Shown here piece by piece: positions 51,412-59,697 of a stretch of 64,000 bases of DNA. The translations under genes and the position numbers were made by a program. Under the pieces are notes generated by a model that saw only the letters and a list, made by a program, of their open reading frames with translations, was not told the origin of the DNA and did not search any database. The stretch is from Kroppenstedtia guangzhouensis (lineage in GTDB: Bacteria > Bacillota > Bacilli > Thermoactinomycetales > DSM-45169). How positions within the stretch are numbered: position 1 is the stretch's first letter; every line of letters begins with the position of its first letter. The stretch covers positions 64,001 to 128,000 of the forward strand of contig NZ_BMEX01000003.1 of the NCBI RefSeq assembly GCF_014637345.1, in the 5' to 3' direction.

Positions 51412-52047
51412 TCAGGGATGGGGCACCGCCATTCGCATCAGCACGGGAGATACATAGGCCTCAAACAGGGAGGCCACCACCAGAATGCACGCCATGAGCG
51501 TCACCAAGATCGAGTAGGATAAAAATTGCGGGTAGATCGTTCCTCTGCGCTGAATTAACCGATTTTTGGCCAATAACACGGAGAAAGCCGTTCCACTTAC
51601 CGCGACCACCGTCAGTGCCGGGACAACCAACAGATTTTGCGGCACCACTGCAGACAGTGAAAACCACAGCCCCTCCCAGGAAAGCTGGTTCACCAGAAAA
51701 CCGACAGTAAAACCGATCACCAAACCCTTCAAAAACATGAGGACGAAGACAAAGGGGATCCCGATTACGGATATCCCCAGGATCCACATCAGTCCCAGGG
51801 TTTTAAAATGTCCCCCGAGTGAGTGTTGAAAGGCGATTTTCGGATCGGAGATTCCATTATCATCCAGTCCATTGAAAAAGTGTCCCAGATAGCCGATAAG
51901 GTTTTCCTTTTGAACCGGGGACAGTGTGTTGACGATCACCGCCCCGAAGATCACACCCATCATAAACAGCACGCCCACAAACAGATACAGAGACATCTGG
52001 CTCTCCACATGCAACCGCAACGTATGGCGGATTCCCTTCTTCCTCAT
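51412..52047 (-). CDS. spoIIM: Stage II sporulation protein M
   Basis: Membrane protein of the SpoIIDMP complex that drives septal peptidoglycan remodelling and engulfment. The 211-residue protein has about five helices and the DUF95 family blocks GVIFGAVIVNTLSP and LMWILGISVIGIPFV. AAGGAGGG precedes the ATG at 52047. Normally sigma-E controlled; the upstream 400 nt consist of repeat elements. Confidence 0.93.
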   Translation of the reverse strand: MRKKGIRHTLRLHVESQMSLYLFVGVLFMMGVIFGAVIVNTLSPVQKENLIGYLGHFFNGLDDNGISDPKIAFQHSLGGHFKTLGLMWILGISVIGIPFVFVLMFLKGLVIGFTVGFLVNQLSWEGLWFSLSAVVPQNLLVVPALTVVAVSGTAFSVLLAKNRLIQRRGTIYPQFLSYSILVTLMACILVVASLFEAYVSPVLMRMAVPHP

Positions 52048-52123
52048 CTCGGATCCCTCCTTGTCCACTCACTCTATCTCTATGAGTGGATCAGGAAAGA
52101 TAGACTAGAAGCATTGAGAATGA

Positions 52124-52215
52124 GTGCCGGCCGAGTCGGTCCGGATTGGGTTTCACATGACCTTTTCGTTGTTCTGAACTGCCAAAATCACTCCATGTGA
52201 AACCCAACCCTCCCT
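52124..52215. repeat. Palindromic repeat, copy 2
   Basis: Inverted copy of the element at 31895-31985, with arms at 52146-52159 and 52194-52207. Similarity continues weakly to about 52085 on the spoIIM side. It stands upstream of spoIIM, 20 kb from copy 1. The conserved flanks show that a unit larger than the hairpin was copied. Confidence 0.85.
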
Positions 52216-52236
52216 GTGAACGACTTTTTCATAACG

Positions 52237-52413
52237 CTCCTAGTACTGCTTTGAGTGTTGATGAATTTTACTCAAGAAAATGTCGAATGTTGTCCCGAGT
52301 CAATTGAAAACAGACAGTGATTCTGCTTTTGGAGCTCGCTCCACACCCACAATACAGACTATGTTCGACATCGATTGACACTCTTAAAGTAAGGCTCAAG
52401 GTAGTACTAGGAG
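52237..52413. mobile_element. 177-bp element with terminal inverted repeats
   Basis: The ends read CTCCTAGTACTGCTTTGAG (52237-52255) and, on the other strand, CTCCTAGTACTACCTTGAG (52395-52413), 17 of 19 identical; inner sequences AATGTCGAATG and GATGTCGAACA also correspond. No ORF is present and no target duplication is obvious (AACG and TTGT flank it). It looks like a MITE or the fused ends of a deleted insertion sequence. Confidence 0.6.
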
Positions 52414-52483
52414 TTGTCTGATAAATCATATCCCGGGCCGGGCCGGTTTTGTTTGGGGTAGACCGGATGATACCGCATATCCT

Positions 52484-53692
52484 TCAGACACTTGAATCAC
52501 CGGACACACCCCGATCTTTCCCTAGCGACCGGATCCGGCCGTAGGTGCCGCCGCCTCCTTCTTCAAACTCCAGACGCCGTTCCCTGGCGAGGCGGATATA
52601 ATTCGCCACCGATGCTCCCGCCAATTCCGCAATCTCCCCCAGCGGGGCCCGGTGCAGGATCTCCATTTCTGTCCCGAACCGATTGAGCAATTTTTGCAGA
52701 GTCTTGGGTCCCAGCTTGGGGATGAATTCCAAAGGGACCTGATAAATATAGGGAGCCCGGTGATCCGGGTGGTGTGTCGGACGGTCGGCCAGCTGATTGA
52801 TCCGGTCCGACACTCCCCGTACCACTTTGGTGCTTCCGCAGTATTTGCAACGGCCGGAAACTGTCAGGGAAAGAAATTCTTCGCAATTGAGACAACGCGT
52901 CCGATGATATTTCCCCAACTTGGGATCTAGTCCGTAATTGGCCAGTACCCGTCGCCCCTCCTGACGGTAGAGAGCCCGTTTCAGTTCAAGAAAAGTAGGC
53001 TCAGAAATCAGGAGCTCATTGTACTCCCGACCGATTTTCGGAAGTGAATGGGCATCGGAGTTGGTAAGGAAGGTAAACCGTTCCAGCTCCGAAATCCGGT
53101 CGGCCATGTCGGAATCAGAGGATAAGCCCAGCTCCACTCCGGCCAATTGGTCCAGATCCAACAGATCGGACATCCGGTCGACCGCACTGCCGTACACACT
53201 CTTAAAGGGGGTAAACACATGGGCCGGCACCAGCAGCCCGCCCAAGTCCGCCACTTTTCCTTCCAAATCCCGCAGAGATCCGTGAAAGCGTTGAGTGGAC
53301 AACTGCATGTTTTTTACAAAACGGGACATCCAACCGCTGAAGGCACGCATCGTATCCAAGTTCGGAAAATAAGCGAGAAGATGGGCCGCACCTTCTCCCC
53401 TCTCCCTTACTTCGATCTCCACGCCGAGAATCGCGGTGGTATCCCGGTAACGGATGCCTCCTCCGGCCAGGGATTCATAACGTCCTTCATCCAGATTGCG
53501 GGCGATCTCTTTTTGTACCGGCGGTGAATGAGCGTCGATGATGCCGATCATGCGGATTCCTTTGCGGTGAGACGCTTCTTGAACAATATTGTCAAAGGTG
53601 AGATTGCGGGCACCGGTGATTTTCACAGGGAGTCCATCTTCGGTTTGGCCGATGTGGATATGGAGGTCGGCAAAGATCGGCTTCAGGTTCAT
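52484..53692 (-). CDS. yqxK: Endonuclease Q-type PHP protein (YqxK)
   Basis: TIGR00375/EndoQ-like nuclease; archaeal and Bacillus members cut DNA 5' of deaminated bases. Of 402 residues, the PHP metal site shows FADLHIHI at 7-14, IIDAHSPP, and LTNSDAHS near 220. A four-Cys zinc finger (CLNCEEFL and CKYCGS) lies near 275-295, and a helix-hairpin-helix (FIPKLGPKTLQKLLNRFG) near 330. It overlaps nudF by 4 nt. This order is the same in B. subtilis. Confidence 0.88.
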   Translation of the reverse strand: MNLKPIFADLHIHIGQTEDGLPVKITGARNLTFDNIVQEASHRKGIRMIGIIDAHSPPVQKEIARNLDEGRYESLAGGGIRYRDTTAILGVEIEVRERGEGAAHLLAYFPNLDTMRAFSGWMSRFVKNMQLSTQRFHGSLRDLEGKVADLGGLLVPAHVFTPFKSVYGSAVDRMSDLLDLDQLAGVELGLSSDSDMADRISELERFTFLTNSDAHSLPKIGREYNELLISEPTFLELKRALYRQEGRRVLANYGLDPKLGKYHRTRCLNCEEFLSLTVSGRCKYCGSTKVVRGVSDRINQLADRPTHHPDHRAPYIYQVPLEFIPKLGPKTLQKLLNRFGTEMEILHRAPLGEIAELAGASVANYIRLARERRLEFEEGGGGTYGRIRSLGKDRGVSGDSSV

Positions 53693-54234
53693 CGGGTACT
53701 CTGCTCCCGGCCTTGCAGTATATAAAGAGCGGTCACGGTCTTGGCATCACAGATCTCCCCGGACTCCATCCGCTCAAAGGCTTCTTCCAGAGTCAGCTCT
53801 ACCCGTTCCACAAATTCATCCTCATCGGGTTGAAAGGTACCCTCTGACACCCCCTGAGCCTCATACAGGTGCAACAGCTCGTCCGCAAACCCGGGAGAAG
53901 TGTAAAAGGAGACCAGATGTCTCAATGCCTCCGCCCGGTATCCAGTCTCTTCCTCCAGCTCCCGCAGAGCGCATTCTGCGGGATTCTCTCCCGGCTCCAG
54001 CTTGCCTGCGGGTAATTCGAGAATCTCCTTTTCCAAGGGTTTCCGGTACTGCCGCACCAAGACGATCTTCCCTTTCTCCGTGACAGCCAGCACTGAGACC
54101 GCCCCGGGATGCCTGACCAATTCCCGGGTGGAGGTTTTACCGTTGGGCAGTCCCACTTCATCCAGCTCCACCCGAATCACCCGGCCCTCAAAGATGGTAT
54201 GACTTTGGATCGTTTTCTCTTCCAGTCTGCTCAA
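53689..54234 (-). CDS. nudF: ADP-ribose pyrophosphatase
   Basis: Nudix hydrolase of 181 residues that splits ADP-ribose into AMP and ribose 5-phosphate. The Nudix box runs from GKLEPGENPAECALREL to EEETGY, near residue 80. The start is the TTG at 54234, eight bases after AAAGGAGG. A TATAAT on the minus strand lies about 40 nt upstream. Coupled to yqxK. Confidence 0.9.
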   Translation of the reverse strand: MSRLEEKTIQSHTIFEGRVIRVELDEVGLPNGKTSTRELVRHPGAVSVLAVTEKGKIVLVRQYRKPLEKEILELPAGKLEPGENPAECALRELEEETGYRAEALRHLVSFYTSPGFADELLHLYEAQGVSEGTFQPDEDEFVERVELTLEEAFERMESGEICDAKTVTALYILQGREQSTR

Positions 54235-54362
54235 CTTCAGCGCCTCCTTTGTCCTCCGCATCCATTATACACGATGTCGTCATCGCCGCCGAAAATAGGC
54301 AGGTATAATCTTCCTTCTCCCCAGATAAACTGGTGGCAAATCAGTGAACCGGAGGTGGGAAA

Positions 54363-54530
54363 ATGAAAGTGGAGCTGGGGGAAAGACAGCTTCGGATCAT
54401 AGGGAAAGGCTGGCAGGTACGGGCCTGGCTACGGCAATGGTCTAGACACCAAGGGACATTAGATGAGCTGTTGCGTCGGCGGCAGTCCAGCCGGAATCGA
54501 TCAGTTTCCACAGTTGAAAGGCAACAATAG
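54363..54530 (+). CDS. mciZ: Probable Z-ring inhibitor peptide MciZ
   Basis: A 55-residue ORF with GGAGGTGGGAAA before its ATG. The first 40 residues resemble B. subtilis MciZ: it opens MKV, has a short hydrophobic stretch, then GKGWQVRAWLRQW, matching the MciZ core GKAWEIRAKLKEY, and a helical end. MciZ blocks FtsZ assembly in the mother cell during sporulation and in B. subtilis lies near nudF, as here. The 3' half overlaps the DUF3866 gene on the other strand by 89 nt. The C-terminal Arg- and Ser-rich tail is longer than in B. subtilis. Confidence 0.75.
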   Translation: MKVELGERQLRIIGKGWQVRAWLRQWSRHQGTLDELLRRRQSSRNRSVSTVERQQ

Positions 54531-55590
54531 CCGAAGCGGAGATGGTCCGGTAGAAAAGCGGATCCTCCTGGATGCCGCGCCCCATACTGCGGATCTTCTT
54601 CGGATAATCCAGGAGACGGTCTTCCACTTCTCCGACGGTGATGGGAACATCCAACCAGTGGTGGCGCACCCCGCAACGCTCCCGCAACGTCTTGATCTCT
54701 CCAAGAATCTCTTCGGGCAAAGGCTGCGGAAAGGGAACCACCGCAGGGGCCAGCGCCACCGACGCGAGGTTGGTCACCGTGTGATGGCTCAATCCGAGAT
54801 GTCGTCTTCTCGGATCCACTGATTGGATCCGGGGGATCACCACAGGCAGCCCCTGCAGACTGTGAACCCCGTTGACCGCTTGCCCCTGCTCCACGCCTGA
54901 AAAGCCGAAAGGAGTCCCGGTCCCGACGATTCCCGGTCCCATGGATACAAAGATCAGATCCGCTTTCAGGGCATGACGGGCCAACAACAGCCCGGAGTAG
55001 AGATTGACCGCTTCCAGATCCCCTCCGAAAGCATGGCCACAGGTGACTGTACCCGTCAGCCAGCCAATCCCTTTCAACGTCTGAATGTGACGGCTGAAGG
55101 GGGCCGGAAGAGCGCCGCCGTCCGTCATCACATAGACGATGCGGGGCAGTTTGTCACTGCTAGCCAAGCCCCGCCAAGTGGTTACAACCACAGGCAACAT
55201 GCTGTGCAACTCCCCGATCAAAACCGGTGCACCCTCTAGTGAGCGCCTTTCTTTCAGAATGTTGGAATGACGGCTCCCCGGCTCTTCTCCGGTCGCCAAG
55301 GCCACCTGCCAGGGGGTGTAACGCAATTTCATCATGTGACCCTGCACCGGTTCCGGCTTGGGTGGACGATCCACCAGACCCGCCACAAAGTGGACCCCAC
55401 CAGTCCCCAGACCCAACCGGACCGCGGTGGTGTTAAGCCACACCCGATCTCCCGGTTTACACCGTCCAAACAGGAATGGATAATGAACCGCCGTTTCCTC
55501 TTTTCCCTCCTCCCCTCTCACTTCCAACCATTGCACCTTAGTCTCTTCCTCCACCACCCTAAGAACCGTCCCTTGTCTCCAAATAATCAC
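54442..55590 (-). CDS. DUF3866 family protein
   Basis: A 382-residue protein that I place in DUF3866 by its opening (IIWRQGTVLRVVEEE), the HMMKLRYTPWQ block and the segment STGPGIVGTGTPFGFSG-like MGPGIVGTGTPFGFSGVE near residue 230. No catalytic motif is recognised and no membrane helix is clear. The GTG at 55590 follows AAGGGGGAATTGAT and is preferred over the frame opening at 55686. Function is unknown. Its 3' end overlaps mciZ antisense. Confidence 0.78.
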   Translation of the reverse strand: MIIWRQGTVLRVVEEETKVQWLEVRGEEGKEETAVHYPFLFGRCKPGDRVWLNTTAVRLGLGTGGVHFVAGLVDRPPKPEPVQGHMMKLRYTPWQVALATGEEPGSRHSNILKERRSLEGAPVLIGELHSMLPVVVTTWRGLASSDKLPRIVYVMTDGGALPAPFSRHIQTLKGIGWLTGTVTCGHAFGGDLEAVNLYSGLLLARHALKADLIFVSMGPGIVGTGTPFGFSGVEQGQAVNGVHSLQGLPVVIPRIQSVDPRRRHLGLSHHTVTNLASVALAPAVVPFPQPLPEEILGEIKTLRERCGVRHHWLDVPITVGEVEDRLLDYPKKIRSMGRGIQEDPLFYRTISASAIVAFQLWKLIDSGWTAADATAHLMSLGV

Positions 55591-55756
55591 ATCAATTCCC
55601 CCTTTTCTTCCTTCGGAAAGGGAGTATGCGCAAGCTCCCAGGTTTATGCTGCATGGATGATACTGCAAGACAACGAGTCGGTTCATTTTAGGTATATTTT
55701 GGGTTTATAGGGAAAAATAAAAAACAAACATTGGTATCTCAGGAGGGATGAATAAG

Positions 55757-56848
55757 ATGAATACCTTCGCAATGACCGGACCCCGGGATCAATCCTCCTT
55801 TTTGAAAGAGTTTGCTTCCGGATTGCAACGGGAAATGGAAACCAACGGGTATCATCAGTTGGATGAGGAAATCCCGCCAGAGATCCAGCTGGTCTTCAAT
55901 TTTGTTGATGCGGCCTCCCCCCGTCATTTTCGCCGGAGTGGAAAAGGAACATTTGTTGTGACAGTGGCCGAAGGCAAACCACAGACAAACAATATTTTAC
56001 ATACAGCGTACCCTGTTCTGATCCGTTCCCTCGGGAACCTGATGATCTATCTTTCCACCGGCAACAAGGAACCGGAAACCTATTTTATCACCTTGGAACA
56101 GGGGTGTTACCCTGTAAAGGAAACCTTCGGTACAGAAGGTTACTTTCAAGAGGTGTTTGAGCGGTTGCAGCCTTTGGCCACCTCACAATTGGTCATCGAT
56201 AACACCTTTTTTCCCGATCTCCCGGAACCATTGTGGGAAGGGGACGGAATCACCCGGGACATTCACCGGGCCGGCAAAAAACTGGATAAGATGAACTTGC
56301 TGCCCGCCCCTTTCCCGATCCAGGAGCTCTTGCCTCCCAAAGATTATCGGCATATCCAACGATTATACGGAATCGGCGGTCTCAGCTATGGAAATCTGAG
56401 CGCACGCAGAGAAGAAAACCAATTCTGGATGAGCGCACGCGGAGTCAATAAAGGCAACCTCCACCAAATCGGACGGGACATTCTGTTGATCAAAGGCTTT
56501 GATGAAACCACCCCGGCTATGGAAATCAGCGTACCTCCTCATATCGAACCCAAACGGGCTTCCGTCGATGCAATTGAACACTGGATGATCTATACGGAAC
56601 ATCCTGAGGTGGGGGCCATTATCCATATACATGCCTGGATGGACGGGGTGCCTTCGACAGAAATCAACTTTCCTTGCGGCACAGTACAACTGGCGGAAGC
56701 GGTGGCAGATCAGATCCGGAAAGCGGAGGATCCTTCCCGTGCGGTGGTAGGATTGAAAAACCACGGATTGACGATCACCGGACGGAGTCTGGATGATATC
56801 TTTGAACGGATTGACGGCAACATTCTCCCCCAGGTCCCGATGACGTGA
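55757..56848 (+). CDS. Class II aldolase/adducin-domain protein with extra N-terminal domain
   Basis: A 363-residue protein. Residues from about 200 to the end form a class II aldolase/adducin domain with GIGGLSYGNLSAR, the metal site IHIHAWMDG and LKNHGLTITG. The first 190 residues form an additional domain (MTGPRDQSSFLKEFASGL to about LWEGDGI) that I do not recognise. The ATG at 55757 lies nine bases after AGGAGGG; another ATG three codons earlier is too close to that site. It heads a plus-strand unit with an SDR and a lipid kinase. Substrate unknown. Confidence 0.8.
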   Translation: MNTFAMTGPRDQSSFLKEFASGLQREMETNGYHQLDEEIPPEIQLVFNFVDAASPRHFRRSGKGTFVVTVAEGKPQTNNILHTAYPVLIRSLGNLMIYLSTGNKEPETYFITLEQGCYPVKETFGTEGYFQEVFERLQPLATSQLVIDNTFFPDLPEPLWEGDGITRDIHRAGKKLDKMNLLPAPFPIQELLPPKDYRHIQRLYGIGGLSYGNLSARREENQFWMSARGVNKGNLHQIGRDILLIKGFDETTPAMEISVPPHIEPKRASVDAIEHWMIYTEHPEVGAIIHIHAWMDGVPSTEINFPCGTVQLAEAVADQIRKAEDPSRAVVGLKNHGLTITGRSLDDIFERIDGNILPQVPMT

Positions 56849-56861
56849 ACGGGGGGTTCAA

Positions 56862-57641
56862 ATGACACGAAAAGTTTTGATCACCGGGGCTTCCAGCGGC
56901 ATCGGCAAGGAAATCGCACGGGAACTGGTTGCCAGAGGGGATTTTCCCCTGCTGGTGGCCCGAAACGAACGATCTCTCCACCATCTGAGAGAAGAGCTGG
57001 GAACTGGAGAAGTATTCACTTGTGACGTAACCCGCCAACAAGAAGTGGAAAACTTGACAGACCAAATCATCCAGCGCCACCAACAGGTGGATGTACTGAT
57101 CAATAACGCCGGATTCGGCCGCTTTGGCGGAGCCCTTCAAATTCCACTTTCTGATTACCAGGCGATGATGGAGACTAACTACCTTGGGGCGGTTCGCATG
57201 ACTCTGACCCTTCTTCCCCATATGTTGGAGCGGGGCGGGGGCCGGGTGGTAAACATCGCCTCGGTGGCGGGACTTTCCGGAAGTCCCAATCTGGCCGCCT
57301 ACGTCGCCTCCAAATTTGCTCTGGTCGGATTTTCAGAGTCACTCCACCTGGAGTATGCCCCCGTGATCCAGGTGGGGGTTCTGTGTCCAGGACCTGTGCA
57401 AACCCCCTTCTTTTGCGATAGAGATCCTTCCAGGTTATTTCCGCCTTTGATTGCCCGGCAACTGTTGGATGCCAACACTGTCGCCCGCCATGCCCTAAAG
57501 TTGATCGACCGTCCCCGTATGAGGGTCATCCCCCACAGCCTGAGCTGGGCGATGCGCCTGCGCCGGTGGGCTCCCGGCCTTTTTCTGCAACTGAACCGAC
57601 TGCTGTATGGAACGTGGAAAAAGCAGGATATCGAGGTGTGA
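56862..57641 (+). CDS. Short-chain dehydrogenase/reductase
   Basis: A 259-residue classical SDR with TGASSGIG at residues 8-15, NNAGFG near 86 and the catalytic YVASK near 147. The C-terminal part (WAMRLRRWAPGLFLQLNRLLYG) is basic and amphipathic, suggesting membrane contact, as in DltE/YqjQ-type reductases. It starts 14 nt after the aldolase-like gene, following GGGGGG. Substrate unknown; a lipid-related ketone is plausible given the neighbouring lipid kinase. Confidence 0.85.
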   Translation: MTRKVLITGASSGIGKEIARELVARGDFPLLVARNERSLHHLREELGTGEVFTCDVTRQQEVENLTDQIIQRHQQVDVLINNAGFGRFGGALQIPLSDYQAMMETNYLGAVRMTLTLLPHMLERGGGRVVNIASVAGLSGSPNLAAYVASKFALVGFSESLHLEYAPVIQVGVLCPGPVQTPFFCDRDPSRLFPPLIARQLLDANTVARHALKLIDRPRMRVIPHSLSWAMRLRRWAPGLFLQLNRLLYGTWKKQDIEV

Positions 57642-57645
57642 TCCT

Positions 57646-58515
57646 ATGTATGTCTTCATCATCAACCCGGTAGCCGGCAACGGCCGGGGACGACGGGTCT
57701 GGTCCAAGGTGGAAAGTTGGCTCATCCAAAATCAGACCCCCTATGAGGTCCACTTTACCAACGCCCCCGGTCATGCCGTGAAACTGATCCGGTCGATGAT
57801 CGGCCGCGACATTCAGGCAGTGGTGGCGGTAGGAGGGGATGGAACAGTACATGAAGCGGGAAATGCACTGGTGGATTCGGAGATTCCCCTCGGCTATATT
57901 CCGGCAGGGTCGGGAAACGATTTTGCTAAAGCCCAAGGAATTCCACTGCATCCGAAAAAAGCTTTGCAACGTGTGCTCCAAAACAAAATACAACAGATGG
58001 ATACCGCACGGATTGGAAATCGATTCCTGATCGGCTTTGCAGGAATCGGATTTGACGGGCAAGTGGCACAATTGGTAAATCAATCTTCCTTCAGCAGACG
58101 CCTTGGCCGCTTCGCATATTTGTTCGGCTTTCTCCAGACATTGAGACAATTCCAACCAGCTCGGGTGACGTTGATGACGGATGGAATCGAACAAACCTTT
58201 GAACAAGTGTGGATGGTGGCCATCTGCAACCAACCCAATTATGGCGGCGGCATGCAGATCTGCCCCGGCGCCCGCCATGATGACGGAGTCCTGGATCTCT
58301 GCTGCGTTCACGGGTTGACCAGAGGAGAGCTCATAAAACTCTTTCCCTCCGTCTACAAAGGCGGACATACCTCCCACCCTTCCGTCCTCCTTCTGGAGGG
58401 ACGCCGGATCACACTCCGCTCCGACCCACCCCTTGTCGTCCATACGGATGGAGAGATTATCGGAAAAACCCCTCTGTCCATCGAAATTTATCCCCGATCC
58501 TTGGCCGTTTTGTGA
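57646..58515 (+). CDS. Diacylglycerol kinase-family lipid kinase
   Basis: DAGK catalytic-domain protein of the YegS/BmrU group, 289 residues. It opens MYVFIINPVAGNGRG, has the nucleotide motif VGGDGTVHEAGN near residue 64, PAGSGNDFAKA near 90 and the C-terminal HTDGEI block. GAGGTGTGATCC precedes the ATG at 57646. It follows the SDR by 4 nt, so the two are coupled. It should phosphorylate a lipid alcohol; DgkB is another possibility, though that protein is usually slightly longer. Confidence 0.87.
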   Translation: MYVFIINPVAGNGRGRRVWSKVESWLIQNQTPYEVHFTNAPGHAVKLIRSMIGRDIQAVVAVGGDGTVHEAGNALVDSEIPLGYIPAGSGNDFAKAQGIPLHPKKALQRVLQNKIQQMDTARIGNRFLIGFAGIGFDGQVAQLVNQSSFSRRLGRFAYLFGFLQTLRQFQPARVTLMTDGIEQTFEQVWMVAICNQPNYGGGMQICPGARHDDGVLDLCCVHGLTRGELIKLFPSVYKGGHTSHPSVLLLEGRRITLRSDPPLVVHTDGEIIGKTPLSIEIYPRSLAVL

Positions 58516-58691
58516 AAGCCTGACGAATGGACTGTCTTCAGCAAGTAAAAAGCTGCAAGGAAAGCGACAGCTCTACCTGCAGCCACAAATTCCTTTTGAT
58601 GCGGCTTCAGCAGCACACTCATATAATCCATAAGGATATTCATAGCCAGTACATTATCAAAACGGCCACTTCTCCATCGGAAATCAAAGCA

Positions 58692-59003
58692 TCAAACCGG
58701 ATCAGGAGAGATGGACAGAGCCCGCTCTTCGCCGATCAGTGGAATGGAGAAAAAGTAGAGGTTCAAAGTGCCACGGCTGGTTTCCACCCAATGGATGTTC
58801 CCCGTCGAGTCCGTGCACTTCCAGAGCGTGTACCTCCATATAACTCCAACCTCTCGACCTTTGATTTTCCAATTGAAGTCGTCAATCATTTCTTCCTTCA
58901 CGGGAACGGCAGAGGTGGGTGATCGGTCCACCTGATTCAAATGCAACCAACTTGGACAAAATGAGTATCTCCGGTTGACCCCGTCTTGCATCAGACGCTT
59001 CAC
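58692..59003 (-). CDS. Hypothetical protein
   Basis: A 103-residue ORF starting at the GTG at 59003 after AAAGGGG with an 8-nt gap. The sequence has many Trp and Tyr residues (VIWRYTLWKC, GNIHWVETSRGT) and reads like a small beta-rich domain. No family is recognised. The ribosome site supports it, but no terminator or operon partner is seen, so it might still be a chance ORF. The surrounding 58516-58691 and 59004-59058 hold nothing else I can identify. Confidence 0.45.
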   Translation of the reverse strand: MKRLMQDGVNRRYSFCPSWLHLNQVDRSPTSAVPVKEEMIDDFNWKIKGREVGVIWRYTLWKCTDSTGNIHWVETSRGTLNLYFFSIPLIGEERALSISPDPV

Positions 59004-59058
59004 AATGATATCCCCTTTCACTCACCATCTTTAAAAGTGTGTGAAATACAGGGGGATT

Positions 59059-59634
59059 CTATCCAGACTGTTCAGCAGTTTGCTCTTTCTCCTCCACAAA
59101 CCGCCCCATCTGAATCAGATCCATGTATCTTCCTTCTCCCATCTTCACTTGTCGAATCCACCGACCCTCCTCTCGGAAGCCCAACCGGTGATAAAGAGCG
59201 ATGGCCGCATCGTTGTCCGCCAGCACCTCCAGACACACCTTCTCGATAACCCGATGGGCTTTGGCCCAGTCCAACAATGTTCGCAGCAGGGTGAAGCCCA
59301 CTTTATTGCCTCGCCACTCTTTGCACACACTCATTCCAAAAAAACCGGTATGACGAAGGCGTTTCTTTTTCTCTCTGTGAAAGTTCAACATCCCTATAAT
59401 CTCCCCCCTCGCTTCCGCCACCAGCAACAATCCGTCCGGAGAGTCAGAAATCTTCCTGATCCATTTCTCCTCCTGCTCCACCGTCGTCCGGAACTCACTC
59501 AATTCCGTCACCTGGTATCGCTCTTCCGCAATCACAGACCGGGTGAGGTTCAGAAGAGCGGCGGCATCCTCCGGGACAGCACTCCGGATGAGGAGACAGC
59601 CTGCTTTGCATCGCTGTTTGCGCGATTGAATCAT
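59059..59634 (-). CDS. GNAT family N-acetyltransferase
   Basis: A 191-residue acetyltransferase: the acetyl-CoA motif is in GMSVCKEWRGNKVGFTLL near residue 100, with the acceptor-side block LEVLADNDAAIALYHRLGF. Target unknown; the form resembles RimI or small-molecule acetylases. The start (ATG 59634) lies after a G-rich stretch. It follows the terminator of the M20 peptidase gene, so it is probably its own transcript. Confidence 0.85.
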   Translation of the reverse strand: MIQSRKQRCKAGCLLIRSAVPEDAAALLNLTRSVIAEERYQVTELSEFRTTVEQEEKWIRKISDSPDGLLLVAEARGEIIGMLNFHREKKKRLRHTGFFGMSVCKEWRGNKVGFTLLRTLLDWAKAHRVIEKVCLEVLADNDAAIALYHRLGFREEGRWIRQVKMGEGRYMDLIQMGRFVEEKEQTAEQSG

Positions 59635-59648
59635 CCCATTTTTCTCAT

Positions 59649-59690
59649 CCCCCCAAAAAAAGGCTCACGGATGTCTTATCCGTGTGCCTG
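59649..59690 (-). terminator. Terminator after the M20 peptidase gene
   Basis: AGGCACACGGAT and ATCCGTGAGCCT pair with one mismatch around AAGAC, followed by a T-run on the minus strand. Confidence 0.8.
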
Positions 59691-59697
59691 TCCCCGT

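Larger units (their letters stand above)
52048..52483. other. Repeat-rich gap between spoIIM and the EndoQ-type gene
   Basis: This 436-nt stretch has no gene I can support. It is filled by the palindromic repeat (52124-52215), the 177-bp inverted-repeat element (52237-52413) and short unique sequence. Confidence 0.6.
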
